DNA of 64,000 bases from SKHV01 sp963678565 (GTDB lineage: Bacteria > Bacteroidota > Bacteroidia > Bacteroidales > Prolixibacteraceae): assembly GCA_963678565.1 (NCBI GenBank), contig OY782875.1, forward strand, positions 1,240,001-1,304,000, given 5' to 3'. Each line of letters starts with the position of its first letter. Positions within the stretch are counted from its first letter, which is position 1. Positions 8,383-17,487 of the stretch are shown one piece after another. The notes under the pieces were generated by a model. The model was given only the letters and a program-made list of their open reading frames with translations. It did not search any database and had not been told where the DNA came from. The translations under genes and the position numbers were made by a program.

Positions 8383-9591
8383 ATGAATTATTTTACAATT
8401 AAAAAGTTTTACAATTTATTGACTGTTCTATTTATCTTCTTGCTTGTTTATAGCTGTGGAGATGTTTATGAGGATATTGATGGAGGTGATGAATTTGCGC
8501 CATCATATAGCGATGTTGGCGGTGATTATGTTGGAAGTATTAGTGGCGGTGATGGCAGTCAGGGACTCGACACTATAAAACCAGGTCAGATTACTGCTGG
8601 TGAGTGGAGCGATTTAGAAAATTGGGATTATTGGAATAACCTTTTTCAAGATGAACAATATTCAGACTATCAAGAGGATTGGAAATTTGATTTGTCAGAA
8701 AGAATACAAGTTCGCTTGCTCGATCAATCAGGAAATCCAATTATTGATCAAAAAATTAGTTTGATTGGTTTACAGGATGCTGAATTATGGATCGCAAAAA
8801 GCGATATAAATGGCTATGCCGAATTTTTCCCCTCTTTAACTGGTGCTGAGGGTACAGAAAACCTATCGTTAAGTATCAATGGAAACTCCTATTCCGATCT
8901 GCATACCTACACTCAAGGCACAAACGAGATCACCATAAATCAGCGTAATGCTAATCCGGAAGAAAATTCGATTGATATTGCTTTTGTTGTTGATGCAACC
9001 GGATCGATGGGCGATGAGTTAGAGTATTTGAAAGTTGAGTTGGTGGATGTAATTGATAGTATCCAAGAGGTAAACTCAAATGCTTCAATTAAGATGGGAA
9101 GCGTATTTTATCGTGATCAAGGAGATGAATACCTTACCCGTAAAAGTGACTTTGATTTAGATATCTCAAAAACAATTTCGTTTATTAATGATCAAGCCGC
9201 TGCAGGTGGAAATGACAATCCAGAAGCAGTACATTCTGCCCTTGATGCGGCAATCAATCAACTTCAATGGCGAAGCAGTGTAAATTCACGTATTCTATTT
9301 TTATTATTAGATGCGCCACCTCATAATGAAGAGCAGGTTATTGATCAAATAAATACTTTAATTAGTACTGCGTCGGAAAAAGGAATTAAAATTATCCCCA
9401 TACTTGCTAGCGGAGGAGATAAGAGTACTGAATTTTTGTTGCGCTATTTTTCAATCGCAACTAACGGAACTTACATCTTTATTACCAACCATAGTGGTAT
9501 TGGTGGGGAACATATTGAACCAACTATTGGAGAGTTCGAAGTAGAATATTTGAATGATTTATTGGTTCGAATTATCAATAAGTATTTGTAA
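8383..9591 (+). CDS. Lipoprotein with von Willebrand factor A domain
   Basis: A 402-residue lipoprotein: the signal peptide ends in the lipobox LVYSC (Cys about residue 25), followed by an acidic Gly/Asp-rich linker. Residues about 95-185 look like a carboxypeptidase-regulatory or Ig-like beta domain (VRLLDQSGNPIIDQKIS). From about residue 198 there is a VWA domain with the metal-ion motif DATGSMGDE, a second DAPPH segment and FYRDQGDEY. The role is probably surface adhesion or assembly; no ligand can be inferred. An outer-membrane protein gene starts 19 bases downstream. Confidence 0.82.
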   Translation: MNYFTIKKFYNLLTVLFIFLLVYSCGDVYEDIDGGDEFAPSYSDVGGDYVGSISGGDGSQGLDTIKPGQITAGEWSDLENWDYWNNLFQDEQYSDYQEDWKFDLSERIQVRLLDQSGNPIIDQKISLIGLQDAELWIAKSDINGYAEFFPSLTGAEGTENLSLSINGNSYSDLHTYTQGTNEITINQRNANPEENSIDIAFVVDATGSMGDELEYLKVELVDVIDSIQEVNSNASIKMGSVFYRDQGDEYLTRKSDFDLDISKTISFINDQAAAGGNDNPEAVHSALDAAINQLQWRSSVNSRILFLLLDAPPHNEEQVIDQINTLISTASEKGIKIIPILASGGDKSTEFLLRYFSIATNGTYIFITNHSGIGGEHIEPTIGEFEVEYLNDLLVRIINKYL

Positions 9592-9610
9592 CTTGTTGAA
9601 AATAGAACTT

Positions 9611-10246
9611 GTGAACAATCTTAAAATTATATGGATCCTCGTATTTTCGATGTTTTGTTATGTCGCTATTGCACAGGAGTTTTCAATTGCGGGGAAGTAC
9701 GTTAGAAGTGATTTAACACAGTTTCAAACCGGAATGGGTGTAGAAGCCTCCATTAGTTCTTATGATCGATTTAATAATAGAATAAGTGTACTAGGTTCTA
9801 TCACAAATCGGAGTAAATCGTATGAGTATAGTATTTTTCTAGATGCCTTTGGAGAGGAATTTCAAAGATATGTTGAACCAAATAATTTTCTTTTTAGCAT
9901 CGCTTTATCGTATGACTGGCCAATTCTCAAATCGAATAGTTCGGCAGTTTTTATTGGCTTTAATTTGTCGATAAATAGTTTTATTTTCAACGAAAAAGGA
10001 ACACAAAATGCTCAATATGAGAGCATCTTTCATGACTATTCAAATAATAGTACCGAAGATTTTAATCCGGGAATTGGTGTGAATTTCGAATATGAGAGAG
10101 CTTTTAACGAGAAGGGAACCATTGTGTACTTTGCATTTCAACCATCGATTGTAAAATACTATAAATTTAATATCATAGGGACTTCAAAGCCAGCATTAAT
10201 TGATTTAATAGATTATAAAGTTGGTGTCCGATTTAAGGGAAAATAG
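9611..10246 (+). CDS. Probable outer-membrane beta-barrel protein
   Basis: A 211-residue exported protein. I use the GTG at 9611, because it gives a standard signal peptide (hydrophobic core, cleavage after AIA before QEF); the longer in-frame start overlaps the VWA gene. The mature part has alternating amphipathic strands and aromatic-rich ends (YKVGVRFKGK), the appearance of a small beta-barrel. It lies 19 bases after the VWA lipoprotein and probably forms a pair with it. No specific family was recognised. A hairpin terminator follows. Confidence 0.65.
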   Translation: MNNLKIIWILVFSMFCYVAIAQEFSIAGKYVRSDLTQFQTGMGVEASISSYDRFNNRISVLGSITNRSKSYEYSIFLDAFGEEFQRYVEPNNFLFSIALSYDWPILKSNSSAVFIGFNLSINSFIFNEKGTQNAQYESIFHDYSNNSTEDFNPGIGVNFEYERAFNEKGTIVYFAFQPSIVKYYKFNIIGTSKPALIDLIDYKVGVRFKGK

Positions 10247-10250
10247 AATG

Positions 10251-10282
10251 AAAAAACCGTAAGTTAATACTTGCGGTTTTTT
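10251..10282. terminator. Bidirectional terminator between convergent genes
   Basis: AAAAAACCGTAAG (10251-10263) pairs with CTTGCGGTTTTTT (10270-10282), with one G-U pair and a 6-base loop. It has a T tract in one direction and an A tract in the other, so it can serve both convergent membrane-protein genes. Confidence 0.8.
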
Positions 10283-10290
10283 ACTGATTT

Positions 10291-11292
10291 TTAAAGTCTT
10301 CTGAAAAATTGAATCATTGGTATCGGAACCGGAACAAATTCTCCATCGAATGATACTCCTGAAAATCCAAACTGAAAGGCTTTGTCACGTTCTAGCTGCC
10401 AACGTATTCCTGGAATTAATAATGCAAAACTAGGGCTCCTTTCTTTTACTTCTGTTGAAACATATTCGTAATTATTTGTCGTATTGTTGTATACGTAATC
10501 AGTCTCAAGTGTCGTCTGATATGGTCCTGGTGGAGCTATAAACGAATCGAATACTAAGCTAACTTTATCTGATAGTTTTGTGTTTAATGCAAAAGAGATT
10601 AAAAATCGTCCTTCGCTTCTATTTACATCGTAGAAGCTGTTGGCAACTGAGTTATATTCTTCCATTGTATAAAATACAAGTCCATAACCTAATGATAAAC
10701 TTAGGTTGTTTTTCCGATCTCCCAATGTAAAGGTGGTATAAGGAAGCAATAGTCCAAATTCAGGAAGAATCCACGAACCTGTTCCTGCCAAGGCTCCAAA
10801 TGCAATCGATTTGTTTTTGCCTAAATCTTTACTGTATTTACCAGTAAAAATAATTGGTACAGCCCCCCAAGTGGTCATAATTCCAACTCCTAAATTATCC
10901 TTCACACCAAATTGAAAATCTGGTCCAAAAAGGTTCCAAAGAATGTAATTTTCCCCTTTTTTAATGGGTAATCCATTGGTTGTTATAAAATATCGGGTTG
11001 CAAAAATATCATCTTCAATGAATGGATTTTCGTCGTCAGGTAATATTTCTCTGATCGATTCAATTACGTGCATCGGGATATAAATATTCCCTAAGTCGGC
11101 AGTTTTAAGCAAAATCTCACGAGGATCACGGGTAATTATTTCACCAATAAATTTCGTTCCGTTTTGTTTGGTTATAATAAAAAGTTTAGAATCTTGATTT
11201 TCGGTTAGGGCATTTTGCTGTCCAGAAGCTTGGTTTGGGATTATTATGGATAGCATCAATACTGAAACCAGAATATACAGTGCATTTTTCAT
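10291..11292 (-). CDS. Outer-membrane beta-barrel protein of unknown function
   Basis: A 333-residue exported protein with a signal peptide (MKNALYILV start at 11292, cleavage near ASGQ). After a short SH3-like or LSM-like N-terminal domain (FIITKQNGTKFIGEIITRDPREILLKT), the rest alternates short turns and amphipathic strands and ends in Leu after FFRR, like an outer-membrane barrel. The N-terminal TKNGTxFxGxI pattern occurs in several Bacteroidota membrane proteins of unknown role. Expressed alone; it converges on the previous gene across a shared terminator. Confidence 0.65.
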   Translation of the reverse strand: MKNALYILVSVLMLSIIIPNQASGQQNALTENQDSKLFIITKQNGTKFIGEIITRDPREILLKTADLGNIYIPMHVIESIREILPDDENPFIEDDIFATRYFITTNGLPIKKGENYILWNLFGPDFQFGVKDNLGVGIMTTWGAVPIIFTGKYSKDLGKNKSIAFGALAGTGSWILPEFGLLLPYTTFTLGDRKNNLSLSLGYGLVFYTMEEYNSVANSFYDVNRSEGRFLISFALNTKLSDKVSLVFDSFIAPPGPYQTTLETDYVYNNTTNNYEYVSTEVKERSPSFALLIPGIRWQLERDKAFQFGFSGVSFDGEFVPVPIPMIQFFRRL

Positions 11293-11439
11293 AATAATTA
11301 GATTTAGGTTAACCACAACCCATTAAATGTAAGTTACGATCTTATCTACAAACACACAATCACAATCAAAAGTTTTAAAACATGAAAATGTTGAAGACAA
11401 TTCTTGATGAACTTTAGTACTTCTAATTCACAAAATATT

Positions 11440-12996
11440 TTAAAATGGAAATTCTTCTTCTACTTCCACTTTTTGCTCAGTACTAGTACGTGTTGGTTTT
11501 TCAGCCATTTGCTGAGTTAAATTGCTTTCGATATAAATTGCTTTGTGTGGACGAGCAGGACAAGGGTATTCGCAAGCTCCACAACCAATGCAAATTGTGG
11601 TATCTACTTCTGGAATAGTTAATCCCGGATGTCCTTCATAAGGAACCATTTTAACCGCAGTTGTAGGGCAATGCTCTGCACAAGCACCGCAATTGTGGCC
11701 ATTTTGGCTAACCACACAATTGTCTTCAATAAAAACTACTTTCCCAATTTGGGTTTGCTTCTTTAAATCGAGTTGCAAGTTCTGGATGGCTCCTGTGGGA
11801 CAAATATCGCCACAAGTATTGCATTCGTATTGACAGAAATTTACTGAATATTTTAAGTGAGGTAACATTAAACCATCGATGCCATATTGAGCAACTGAAG
11901 GTTGCAATACATTCGACGGACAGGCACTTACGCATAAGTGGCATGCAGTACAATTTTGTTTGAAGTGATTCACATTAATTGCTCCTGGAGGCATCACCGG
12001 ATGTTCGCTTTTTGCTTCGTGCTTCGAAACGTAGCTACTCTGGCTGTCTTGATCGGGTTTAAACGACAAGCCCGAAATGGCGACTGTTCCAAGTGCAAGT
12101 GCTTTTAAATTTTCTCGTTTTTTCTCGTCGATTTTTTGAGGTGTACTTGCGCCAGTCTTTACATAGTTAATCGCATTGGTTGGACAAACATCAACGCAAT
12201 TGTAGCAAGTAACACAACGGTCGAAATCGATTTCCATCGATTTGAAATCAATGCTTTCTGCTTTACATGTTTTCTCACATTTTCCGCACGAGATACAAGT
12301 TGCTTCATTAAACTTTAGTTTAAACAAAGCGTATTTCGAAAACCAAGCTAACAAGGTACCAACAGGGCAAATCGAATTACAAAATAAGCGGCCTCGCTTA
12401 AACGTCATTACAATTAATGTGAGCAGCGCCGCAAGTGCAATTAAAAATGAACCTAAATGAAATACTTTCAAATCGATTTTATACACACTGTAATTTCCGA
12501 AACTGGTTAAAACTTGCGAAACCAAATTGTTGGTAAGAATATAAACTGGTTGTATGAAATGGGTTGAAATGCGCCCGAAATTACTGTACGGGTCCAATAA
12601 TAAAATAAAGCTGCTTGAACCAACTATAAGGGTAACAATTGAAAGAATTAGTAGGATGTGACGTAAAGGAGACGTAGGTTGTTTGTAGCGGTATTTTCTT
12701 TTACGATAAAAAACTTTTGAAATGCGAATAAAAACATCCTGTAAAATTCCTAAGGGGCAAATGGTTGAGCAATAAACTCGACCGAAAGTAAATGCTAAAA
12801 TAGAAAACAGAATGAATCCTAAAGAAACAAAAGTTGCAGCATTTCCTATTTGCAGCAACGATGGTAAAAACTGTAATCCTAAAAAGAAGTCGGTAAGATT
12901 ATTTTCAATAATCCATGAGAAATTAAGAAATACAAGTACCATTAGTACTATTGCAACTGCAGCAATAATGCTTCGAATTCGTTTTAAATATTTCAT
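11440..12996 (-). CDS. Membrane polyferredoxin (NapH/CcoG-like 4Fe-4S protein)
   Basis: A 518-residue membrane iron-sulfur protein. The N-terminal 220 residues hold about four or five membrane helices and two CxxxCP motifs (CSTICP, CNSICP) of the NapH/RdxA type. Then come CISCGKCEKTC and CVTCYNCVDVC clusters, a hydrophobic stretch (KALALGTVAISGL) and three more ferredoxin modules (CTACHLCVSAC, CGACAEHC, CIGCGACEYPC). It can carry several 4Fe-4S clusters and so move electrons along or across the membrane. It follows a Tat-exported DUF362 gene by 27 bases, and the two are probably one redox complex. Confidence 0.85.
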   Translation of the reverse strand: MKYLKRIRSIIAAVAIVLMVLVFLNFSWIIENNLTDFFLGLQFLPSLLQIGNAATFVSLGFILFSILAFTFGRVYCSTICPLGILQDVFIRISKVFYRKRKYRYKQPTSPLRHILLILSIVTLIVGSSSFILLLDPYSNFGRISTHFIQPVYILTNNLVSQVLTSFGNYSVYKIDLKVFHLGSFLIALAALLTLIVMTFKRGRLFCNSICPVGTLLAWFSKYALFKLKFNEATCISCGKCEKTCKAESIDFKSMEIDFDRCVTCYNCVDVCPTNAINYVKTGASTPQKIDEKKRENLKALALGTVAISGLSFKPDQDSQSSYVSKHEAKSEHPVMPPGAINVNHFKQNCTACHLCVSACPSNVLQPSVAQYGIDGLMLPHLKYSVNFCQYECNTCGDICPTGAIQNLQLDLKKQTQIGKVVFIEDNCVVSQNGHNCGACAEHCPTTAVKMVPYEGHPGLTIPEVDTTICIGCGACEYPCPARPHKAIYIESNLTQQMAEKPTRTSTEQKVEVEEEFPF

Positions 12997-13023
12997 TAGG
13001 TGGTAGGTGAAGCTCTGACTTGG

Positions 13024-13944
13024 TTACGAAATTTTGATTCTTTTAATATTTAATTGTTCTAGGTTTTTATTCCCCGCATTTAACTCGTGTGCATAATTGA
13101 TGTAGCGAACTTCTTCCGGTTCAATTCCAAATATTTTAGCGGCCGCTGCATCTCCTGCAACCATATCGGTTGAAATTATTTGAGCTTTTTTAACCACACA
13201 GTCTTCCGGACCAACTCCTCGAGGACCATTTTCCATCATTACCCGATAAGCATCAATTACGTTTAAATCGGGCTTGATTTCGGTAGCACAATCGGCAATA
13301 CATTGGTGCAAATTGTGTCCGTGCCACCAGCCGCGGTTCCAAACTACACCCATCAGGTTCTTCATGTTGATGGTGAGCTTTCCACCTCCATGGCTTTTCA
13401 AAATTGGAACATTAATAAACACATCAGAATCTAAAATCTTTTCGTGTACTTGAGCTTTTTTAAGATTTTTTCCTTTTGGAATGTCAATTTCGCGATAGTA
13501 TTGTTCGTCGTTGGCTTGAATCATGGTACCTCCAGCTTCCTTAACAGCATCTTCAATTCCGCTGTTTTTGTAGCAACGATCCCATTTATCGCAGGTATGA
13601 TCGAATACAAATACGTCTTTTGCTCCGGCCTGCATACAGTGCTCAACAATTCGTTTAACTAAATCGGGATTGGTATTGGCGGCATTTTCGGCAGGTTTAT
13701 CCCATCCAATATTGGGTTTTACTACCACTGTCTGTCCGGGTTTTACAAATTTTTGCATCCCTCCAATAGCAGCAATTCCTTTATCAAACATTGCGGCTGG
13801 TTCTCCTCCCATTATTGCAACTAAATCGTAATCGTTCGCAGTTTCTTCTGCACTGTTTGAACTGTTGAATGCACTTAATTTCATGCCGGTACCTAAAAAT
13901 ATCCCCGCACCTAAAGCATTGCGAAAAAAGTCTCTTCGTCTCAT
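13024..13944 (-). CDS. Tat-exported DUF362 protein
   Basis: A 306-residue protein whose N-terminus has a twin-arginine signal (RRRDFFRN, then a hydrophobic GAGIFLGTG), so it should be folded and exported with a cofactor. The body has DUF362 motifs: VVKPNIGWD, ADANPDLV-like TNPDLVKRIV, VPILKSHGGGKLTINMKNLMGVV and AGDAAAAKIFG. DUF362 proteins are often fused or linked to ferredoxin modules, and their reaction is unknown. The polyferredoxin gene follows 27 bases downstream, which supports a periplasmic redox function. Confidence 0.88.
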   Translation of the reverse strand: MRRRDFFRNALGAGIFLGTGMKLSAFNSSNSAEETANDYDLVAIMGGEPAAMFDKGIAAIGGMQKFVKPGQTVVVKPNIGWDKPAENAANTNPDLVKRIVEHCMQAGAKDVFVFDHTCDKWDRCYKNSGIEDAVKEAGGTMIQANDEQYYREIDIPKGKNLKKAQVHEKILDSDVFINVPILKSHGGGKLTINMKNLMGVVWNRGWWHGHNLHQCIADCATEIKPDLNVIDAYRVMMENGPRGVGPEDCVVKKAQIISTDMVAGDAAAAKIFGIEPEEVRYINYAHELNAGNKNLEQLNIKRIKIS

Positions 13945-14117
13945 GGTAGTTGGTTTTCTTTTATTGCAATTAAAAATACGAATAGTTGCAACAATAATTC
14001 TGTTAAAAGGATGTTAACAACCTAATTTTTACTTAATCAAAATAATTTCAATAGTTACGATGCATAGAGCTTAGATTCATTGATATGTTGTATATTCGGT
14101 GTTCTAAAAGTTAATTT

Positions 14118-14495
14118 ATGAATCATTGGGTTACAATAATGACTTTTTATCAAAGCCATGAAGCTCATTTGGTAAAAACCAGGTTAGAGGATGAAGGGAT
14201 TTATGTAAATTTATTGGATGAATTTATAAATCAAATTCAACCATTTTACGCTGCATCAACAGGAGGAATAAAGATGCAGGTGCGCAGTGACGATGTGATT
14301 AAGGCAAAATATATTTTAACAGAACTGGGTTTATTAAAAAGTTCGAACGCGAATGGCGATAGAAAAAATCTGAAGCTAGAGCAATTAACATCAAAAATTC
14401 CGTTGCTAAATAAACTAAATTTAGAAGCACGAATATTAATCATCATAGCAATTTTATTAATCGCTATTTTTTTGCCTGTTTTCTTGGTTGATTAG
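14118..14495 (+). CDS. DUF2007-domain protein with C-terminal membrane anchor
   Basis: A 125-residue protein. Residues 1-75 match the DUF2007 (putative signal-transducing, PII-like) fold: TFYQSHEAHLVKTRLEDEGIYVNLLDE and GGIKMQVRSDDVIKAKYIL. A charged linker leads to one C-terminal membrane helix (about residues 103-123), so the domain faces the cytoplasm. Function unknown. Its last four bases overlap the 3' end of the convergent ABC permease gene. Confidence 0.82.
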   Translation: MNHWVTIMTFYQSHEAHLVKTRLEDEGIYVNLLDEFINQIQPFYAASTGGIKMQVRSDDVIKAKYILTELGLLKSSNANGDRKNLKLEQLTSKIPLLNKLNLEARILIIIAILLIAIFLPVFLVD

Positions 14496-15610
14496 GAACG
14501 CTTACGATACATTCTGATGGCGAGTACCAACATTACCACATCAAAAATTAGAATGAATTGTATTTGAGGAACAATATCTCCAAATCCCGATCCTTTTAAA
14601 ATAACCATTCGTGTAACTTCAATAAAATAGCATACCGGATTGAACCAATCGATTATTTGAGCCCAACGAGGCATGTTTTCAACGGGAGTAAAAATACCTC
14701 CCATAATTACAAAAACCATCATGAAGAAGTAACCAATAAACAGTAATTGTTGCTGTGAGTTGGAAAAGGTTGAAATTAACAGTCCTGTCGCTAATATTCC
14801 TATTAAATAAAGTGCAGCATAACTGAAAAGAGTGAATAAACTTCCAACCATTGGCAAATCGAAAAATATTTTTGCGATAAGCAATCCAAAGCCTAAATCA
14901 AATAACCCAATGATCCAAAATGGGATGAGTTTTCCAGCAATAAGCTGGTACCTTTTAATCGGAGTTACATTTAATTGTTCAATGGTGCCAATTTCTTTTT
15001 CTTTTACCAAATTCATTCCCGAAAGGAACATGCCAATAATTGTAACCAAAATTACCAAAATACCAGGAGCCATAAAATGTTTGTAATCCAGGTTGTCGTT
15101 GTACCAAAATCTAACCTCGGCATTAATATTTCCTTGTTTCGGAATTGAAGGAATTCCTTTCCATTTTAAAATAAGTTGCTGGTTGAAATCCCAAATGATG
15201 TTTTGAGCATATCCCGCAGCTAATTCTGCTGAGGTGCTGTTAATGGCATCGAATGTCATTTGCAGATCCGCCTTGTTTTCATGTCGTAGAGTTTGCTCAA
15301 ATTTATTGGGGATTTCCAAAATCATATCCGCCTTGTTTCTATTCAATAATTCGATGCTTTGATCGAAATTAAAACTGTAGCTGTGGATGGTGAAAAACTT
15401 GGAACCTTCAAATTTCTGAACCAATTGATGAGATACTGTAGATTGATCGTAATCAATAATTACCAGATCCACATTTTTAATGTCGAAATTAGCAGCATAA
15501 ACCAATACTAGCATCTGAAGAATTGGGATGATCAGAATGATTCGCAGCATTTTCTTATCACGAAAAATCTGAGTGAATTCTTTTCTTAATATGGTTAACA
15601 GTAGATTCAT
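14492..15610 (-). CDS. ABC-2 type permease (second of pair)
   Basis: A 372-residue ABC-2 permease: one N-terminal helix after FRKEFTQIFRDKK-type start (ILRKEFTQIFRDKKML), a large extracytoplasmic domain of about 140 residues, then five helices, including the conserved NLVKEKEIGTIEQLNVTPI and the segment before GGIFTPVENMP. This is the YhhJ/YbhS/YbhR topology of multidrug or membrane-component exporters. It is the last gene of the efflux operon and pairs with the neighbouring permease to form the channel. The 3' end overlaps the DUF2007 gene by 4 bases, with no room for a terminator. Confidence 0.88.
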   Translation of the reverse strand: MNLLLTILRKEFTQIFRDKKMLRIILIIPILQMLVLVYAANFDIKNVDLVIIDYDQSTVSHQLVQKFEGSKFFTIHSYSFNFDQSIELLNRNKADMILEIPNKFEQTLRHENKADLQMTFDAINSTSAELAAGYAQNIIWDFNQQLILKWKGIPSIPKQGNINAEVRFWYNDNLDYKHFMAPGILVILVTIIGMFLSGMNLVKEKEIGTIEQLNVTPIKRYQLIAGKLIPFWIIGLFDLGFGLLIAKIFFDLPMVGSLFTLFSYAALYLIGILATGLLISTFSNSQQQLLFIGYFFMMVFVIMGGIFTPVENMPRWAQIIDWFNPVCYFIEVTRMVILKGSGFGDIVPQIQFILIFDVVMLVLAIRMYRKRS

Positions 15611-15620
15611 CTTTGCCGCG

Positions 15621-16730
15621 TTATTCTAATCTGATTTTGAATTTTTTTACACTTATTGCAATAATAATCATCGTCATACTCACCAGTATTGTGGTTGGTT
15701 TCCAGATGTCGACAAGTGAAACTCCTTTCAGCATTACTGCTTTTAGAATTTCATTGAACCAACGCGGTGGCATGATCGTACTAAAAACTTGTAGGGCAAC
15801 CGGCATGTTCTCAATTGGAAAAATAAAGCCACTCAGTAAAATGGTTGGTAGCATTAATCCAATAAGCGAAATAAACATGGCAATTAGTTGAGTTGGAGCA
15901 ACTGTTGAAATCAAAATTCCTAAAGATAGTGCCAGAAATATGAATAAAAACGATTCGAAAAGTAACAGTGTAATACTTCCATTGATGGGCATTTCGAAAA
16001 TAAAATTCGATAGAAAAATAATAAGAACTGTGGTAGCGAAAGTGATCAATAAATAGGGCAATACTTTTCCAATAATTATTTGAATTGGACGCAATGGCGA
16101 AACCAATAATACTTCCATCGTTCCGTATTCTTTTTCGCGTGTGATTGAAATAGAAGACATCATGGCTGAGATTAGCATCATTATCAAAGTCATTAAGCCC
16201 GGTACAAACATGAAAACACTTTTCGATTGTTCGTTGTATAGCATTTTGGTACTTGTATTAATAATGTATGGAATGCTGGCTTGGCTTATATTTTTGTCTT
16301 GAGTAAATTGGTTGATAATTCGAAGGGTGTAAGTTGAAATTAATCGGGCAACGTTTGGATCGGAAGCATCGGCAATAATTTGAATATTGGCTTGCCCTTC
16401 TTTTTCGAAGTTGGAGGCAAAATTTGGCTCAAAAACAATTACTTCTTTTACTTCGCCTTTGGCAAATATGTTTTCAATGGCTACGTCGTTATCTAAATAT
16501 TCTTCAAGTTGAAAATATCCAGAGGAAGTAAGTTTGTTGATAATTTGCATGCTCAAGTAATCGCGCGATTGGTCGTAAACTGCAATTTTAGCGTCTTTAA
16601 CGTTTGTGCTGATTACATATCCAAACATCAACAACTGAATTATGGGCATTAAAATAATGATCGTCAACGATTTTGGATCGCGAATAATATGAAACCATTC
16701 TTTTCGTATGAATCCTTTTAATTCATTCAT
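15621..16730 (-). CDS. ABC-2 type permease (first of pair)
   Basis: A 369-residue permease of the same type as its neighbour: FIRKEWFHIIRDPKSL at the N-terminus, a large external domain, and the ISITREKEYGTMEVLLVSPL and GFIFPIENMP motifs. I start at MNELKG (16730), which overlaps the ATPase stop by 8 bases. The longer reading frame would overlap the ATPase gene further and adds a non-conserved segment. It pairs with the next permease to form the membrane part of the exporter. Confidence 0.88.
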   Translation of the reverse strand: MNELKGFIRKEWFHIIRDPKSLTIIILMPIIQLLMFGYVISTNVKDAKIAVYDQSRDYLSMQIINKLTSSGYFQLEEYLDNDVAIENIFAKGEVKEVIVFEPNFASNFEKEGQANIQIIADASDPNVARLISTYTLRIINQFTQDKNISQASIPYIINTSTKMLYNEQSKSVFMFVPGLMTLIMMLISAMMSSISITREKEYGTMEVLLVSPLRPIQIIIGKVLPYLLITFATTVLIIFLSNFIFEMPINGSITLLLFESFLFIFLALSLGILISTVAPTQLIAMFISLIGLMLPTILLSGFIFPIENMPVALQVFSTIMPPRWFNEILKAVMLKGVSLVDIWKPTTILVSMTMIIIAISVKKFKIRLE

Positions 16731-17487
16731 TGTTTGCAGTTTTGCGTGCCAGTTTAATAAATACCTCATCCATGTCGTTCACCTCGAATTTTTTAATTAA
16801 TTCGGCCGGTTTGTCCAATGCTTCAATTCTACCATCTACCATGATGGAGACACGATCGCAATATTCTGCTTCATCCATATAATGTGTAGTTACAAATACA
16901 GTTATCCCATTGGCCGAAGCTTCATAAATTAAATCCCAAAATTGTCGCCGTGTTATTGGATCAACACCTCCCGTGGGTTCATCCAGAAATACAATTTTAG
17001 GTTGATGCATGATCGCAATCATAAATGCAAGCTTCTGTTTCCAACCTAAGGGGAGCGAAGCAACGAGTTGGTTTCTCCGGTCGTTCATCTCCAGCTTGTT
17101 TAACAGTTCTGCTTCACGATCTTTCCGTTGTTTCCGATTTATTTTGTAGATGCCAGCATAAAATCGAATGTTCTCGCTTATGGTCAAATCCTCGTAAAGC
17201 GAAAACTTTTGACTCATGTAGCCGATGTTTTGCTTAATCTTTTCACTCTGTTGATACACATCGAAACCCGCCACACTTATTTCGCCCGAAGTAGGAGCGG
17301 ATAACCCGCTTAGAATTCTCATAGCTGTTGTTTTTCCTGCACCATTAGCTCCTAAAAAACCAAATATTTCACCTTCGTAAACATTAAATGTCAAATTCTC
17401 GTTGGCTGTGAAATCTCCAAATTTTTTGTAGAGGTTTTTAACAGAAATCACCTCGTTCATGACTGTATTGATTTTTGAATTACTCAT
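16723..17487 (-). CDS. ABC transporter ATP-binding protein (second of pair)
   Basis: A 254-residue ATPase with Walker A GANGAGKTT, Q-loop YMSQKFSLYEDLT, Walker B IVFLDEP and H-loop TTHYMDEAEYC. The ABC signature is degenerate: LPLGWKQKL in place of LSGGxxQ. Paired with the upstream ATPase, which has a perfect signature, so one of the two composite ATP sites would be weak. The YMDEA segment is usual for drug and lipid exporters of this class. The start overlaps the upstream gene by 8 bases; an alternative ATG at 17460 gives MNEVISVK. Confidence 0.88.
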   Translation of the reverse strand: MSNSKINTVMNEVISVKNLYKKFGDFTANENLTFNVYEGEIFGFLGANGAGKTTAMRILSGLSAPTSGEISVAGFDVYQQSEKIKQNIGYMSQKFSLYEDLTISENIRFYAGIYKINRKQRKDREAELLNKLEMNDRRNQLVASLPLGWKQKLAFMIAIMHQPKIVFLDEPTGGVDPITRRQFWDLIYEASANGITVFVTTHYMDEAEYCDRVSIMVDGRIEALDKPAELIKKFEVNDMDEVFIKLARKTANNE

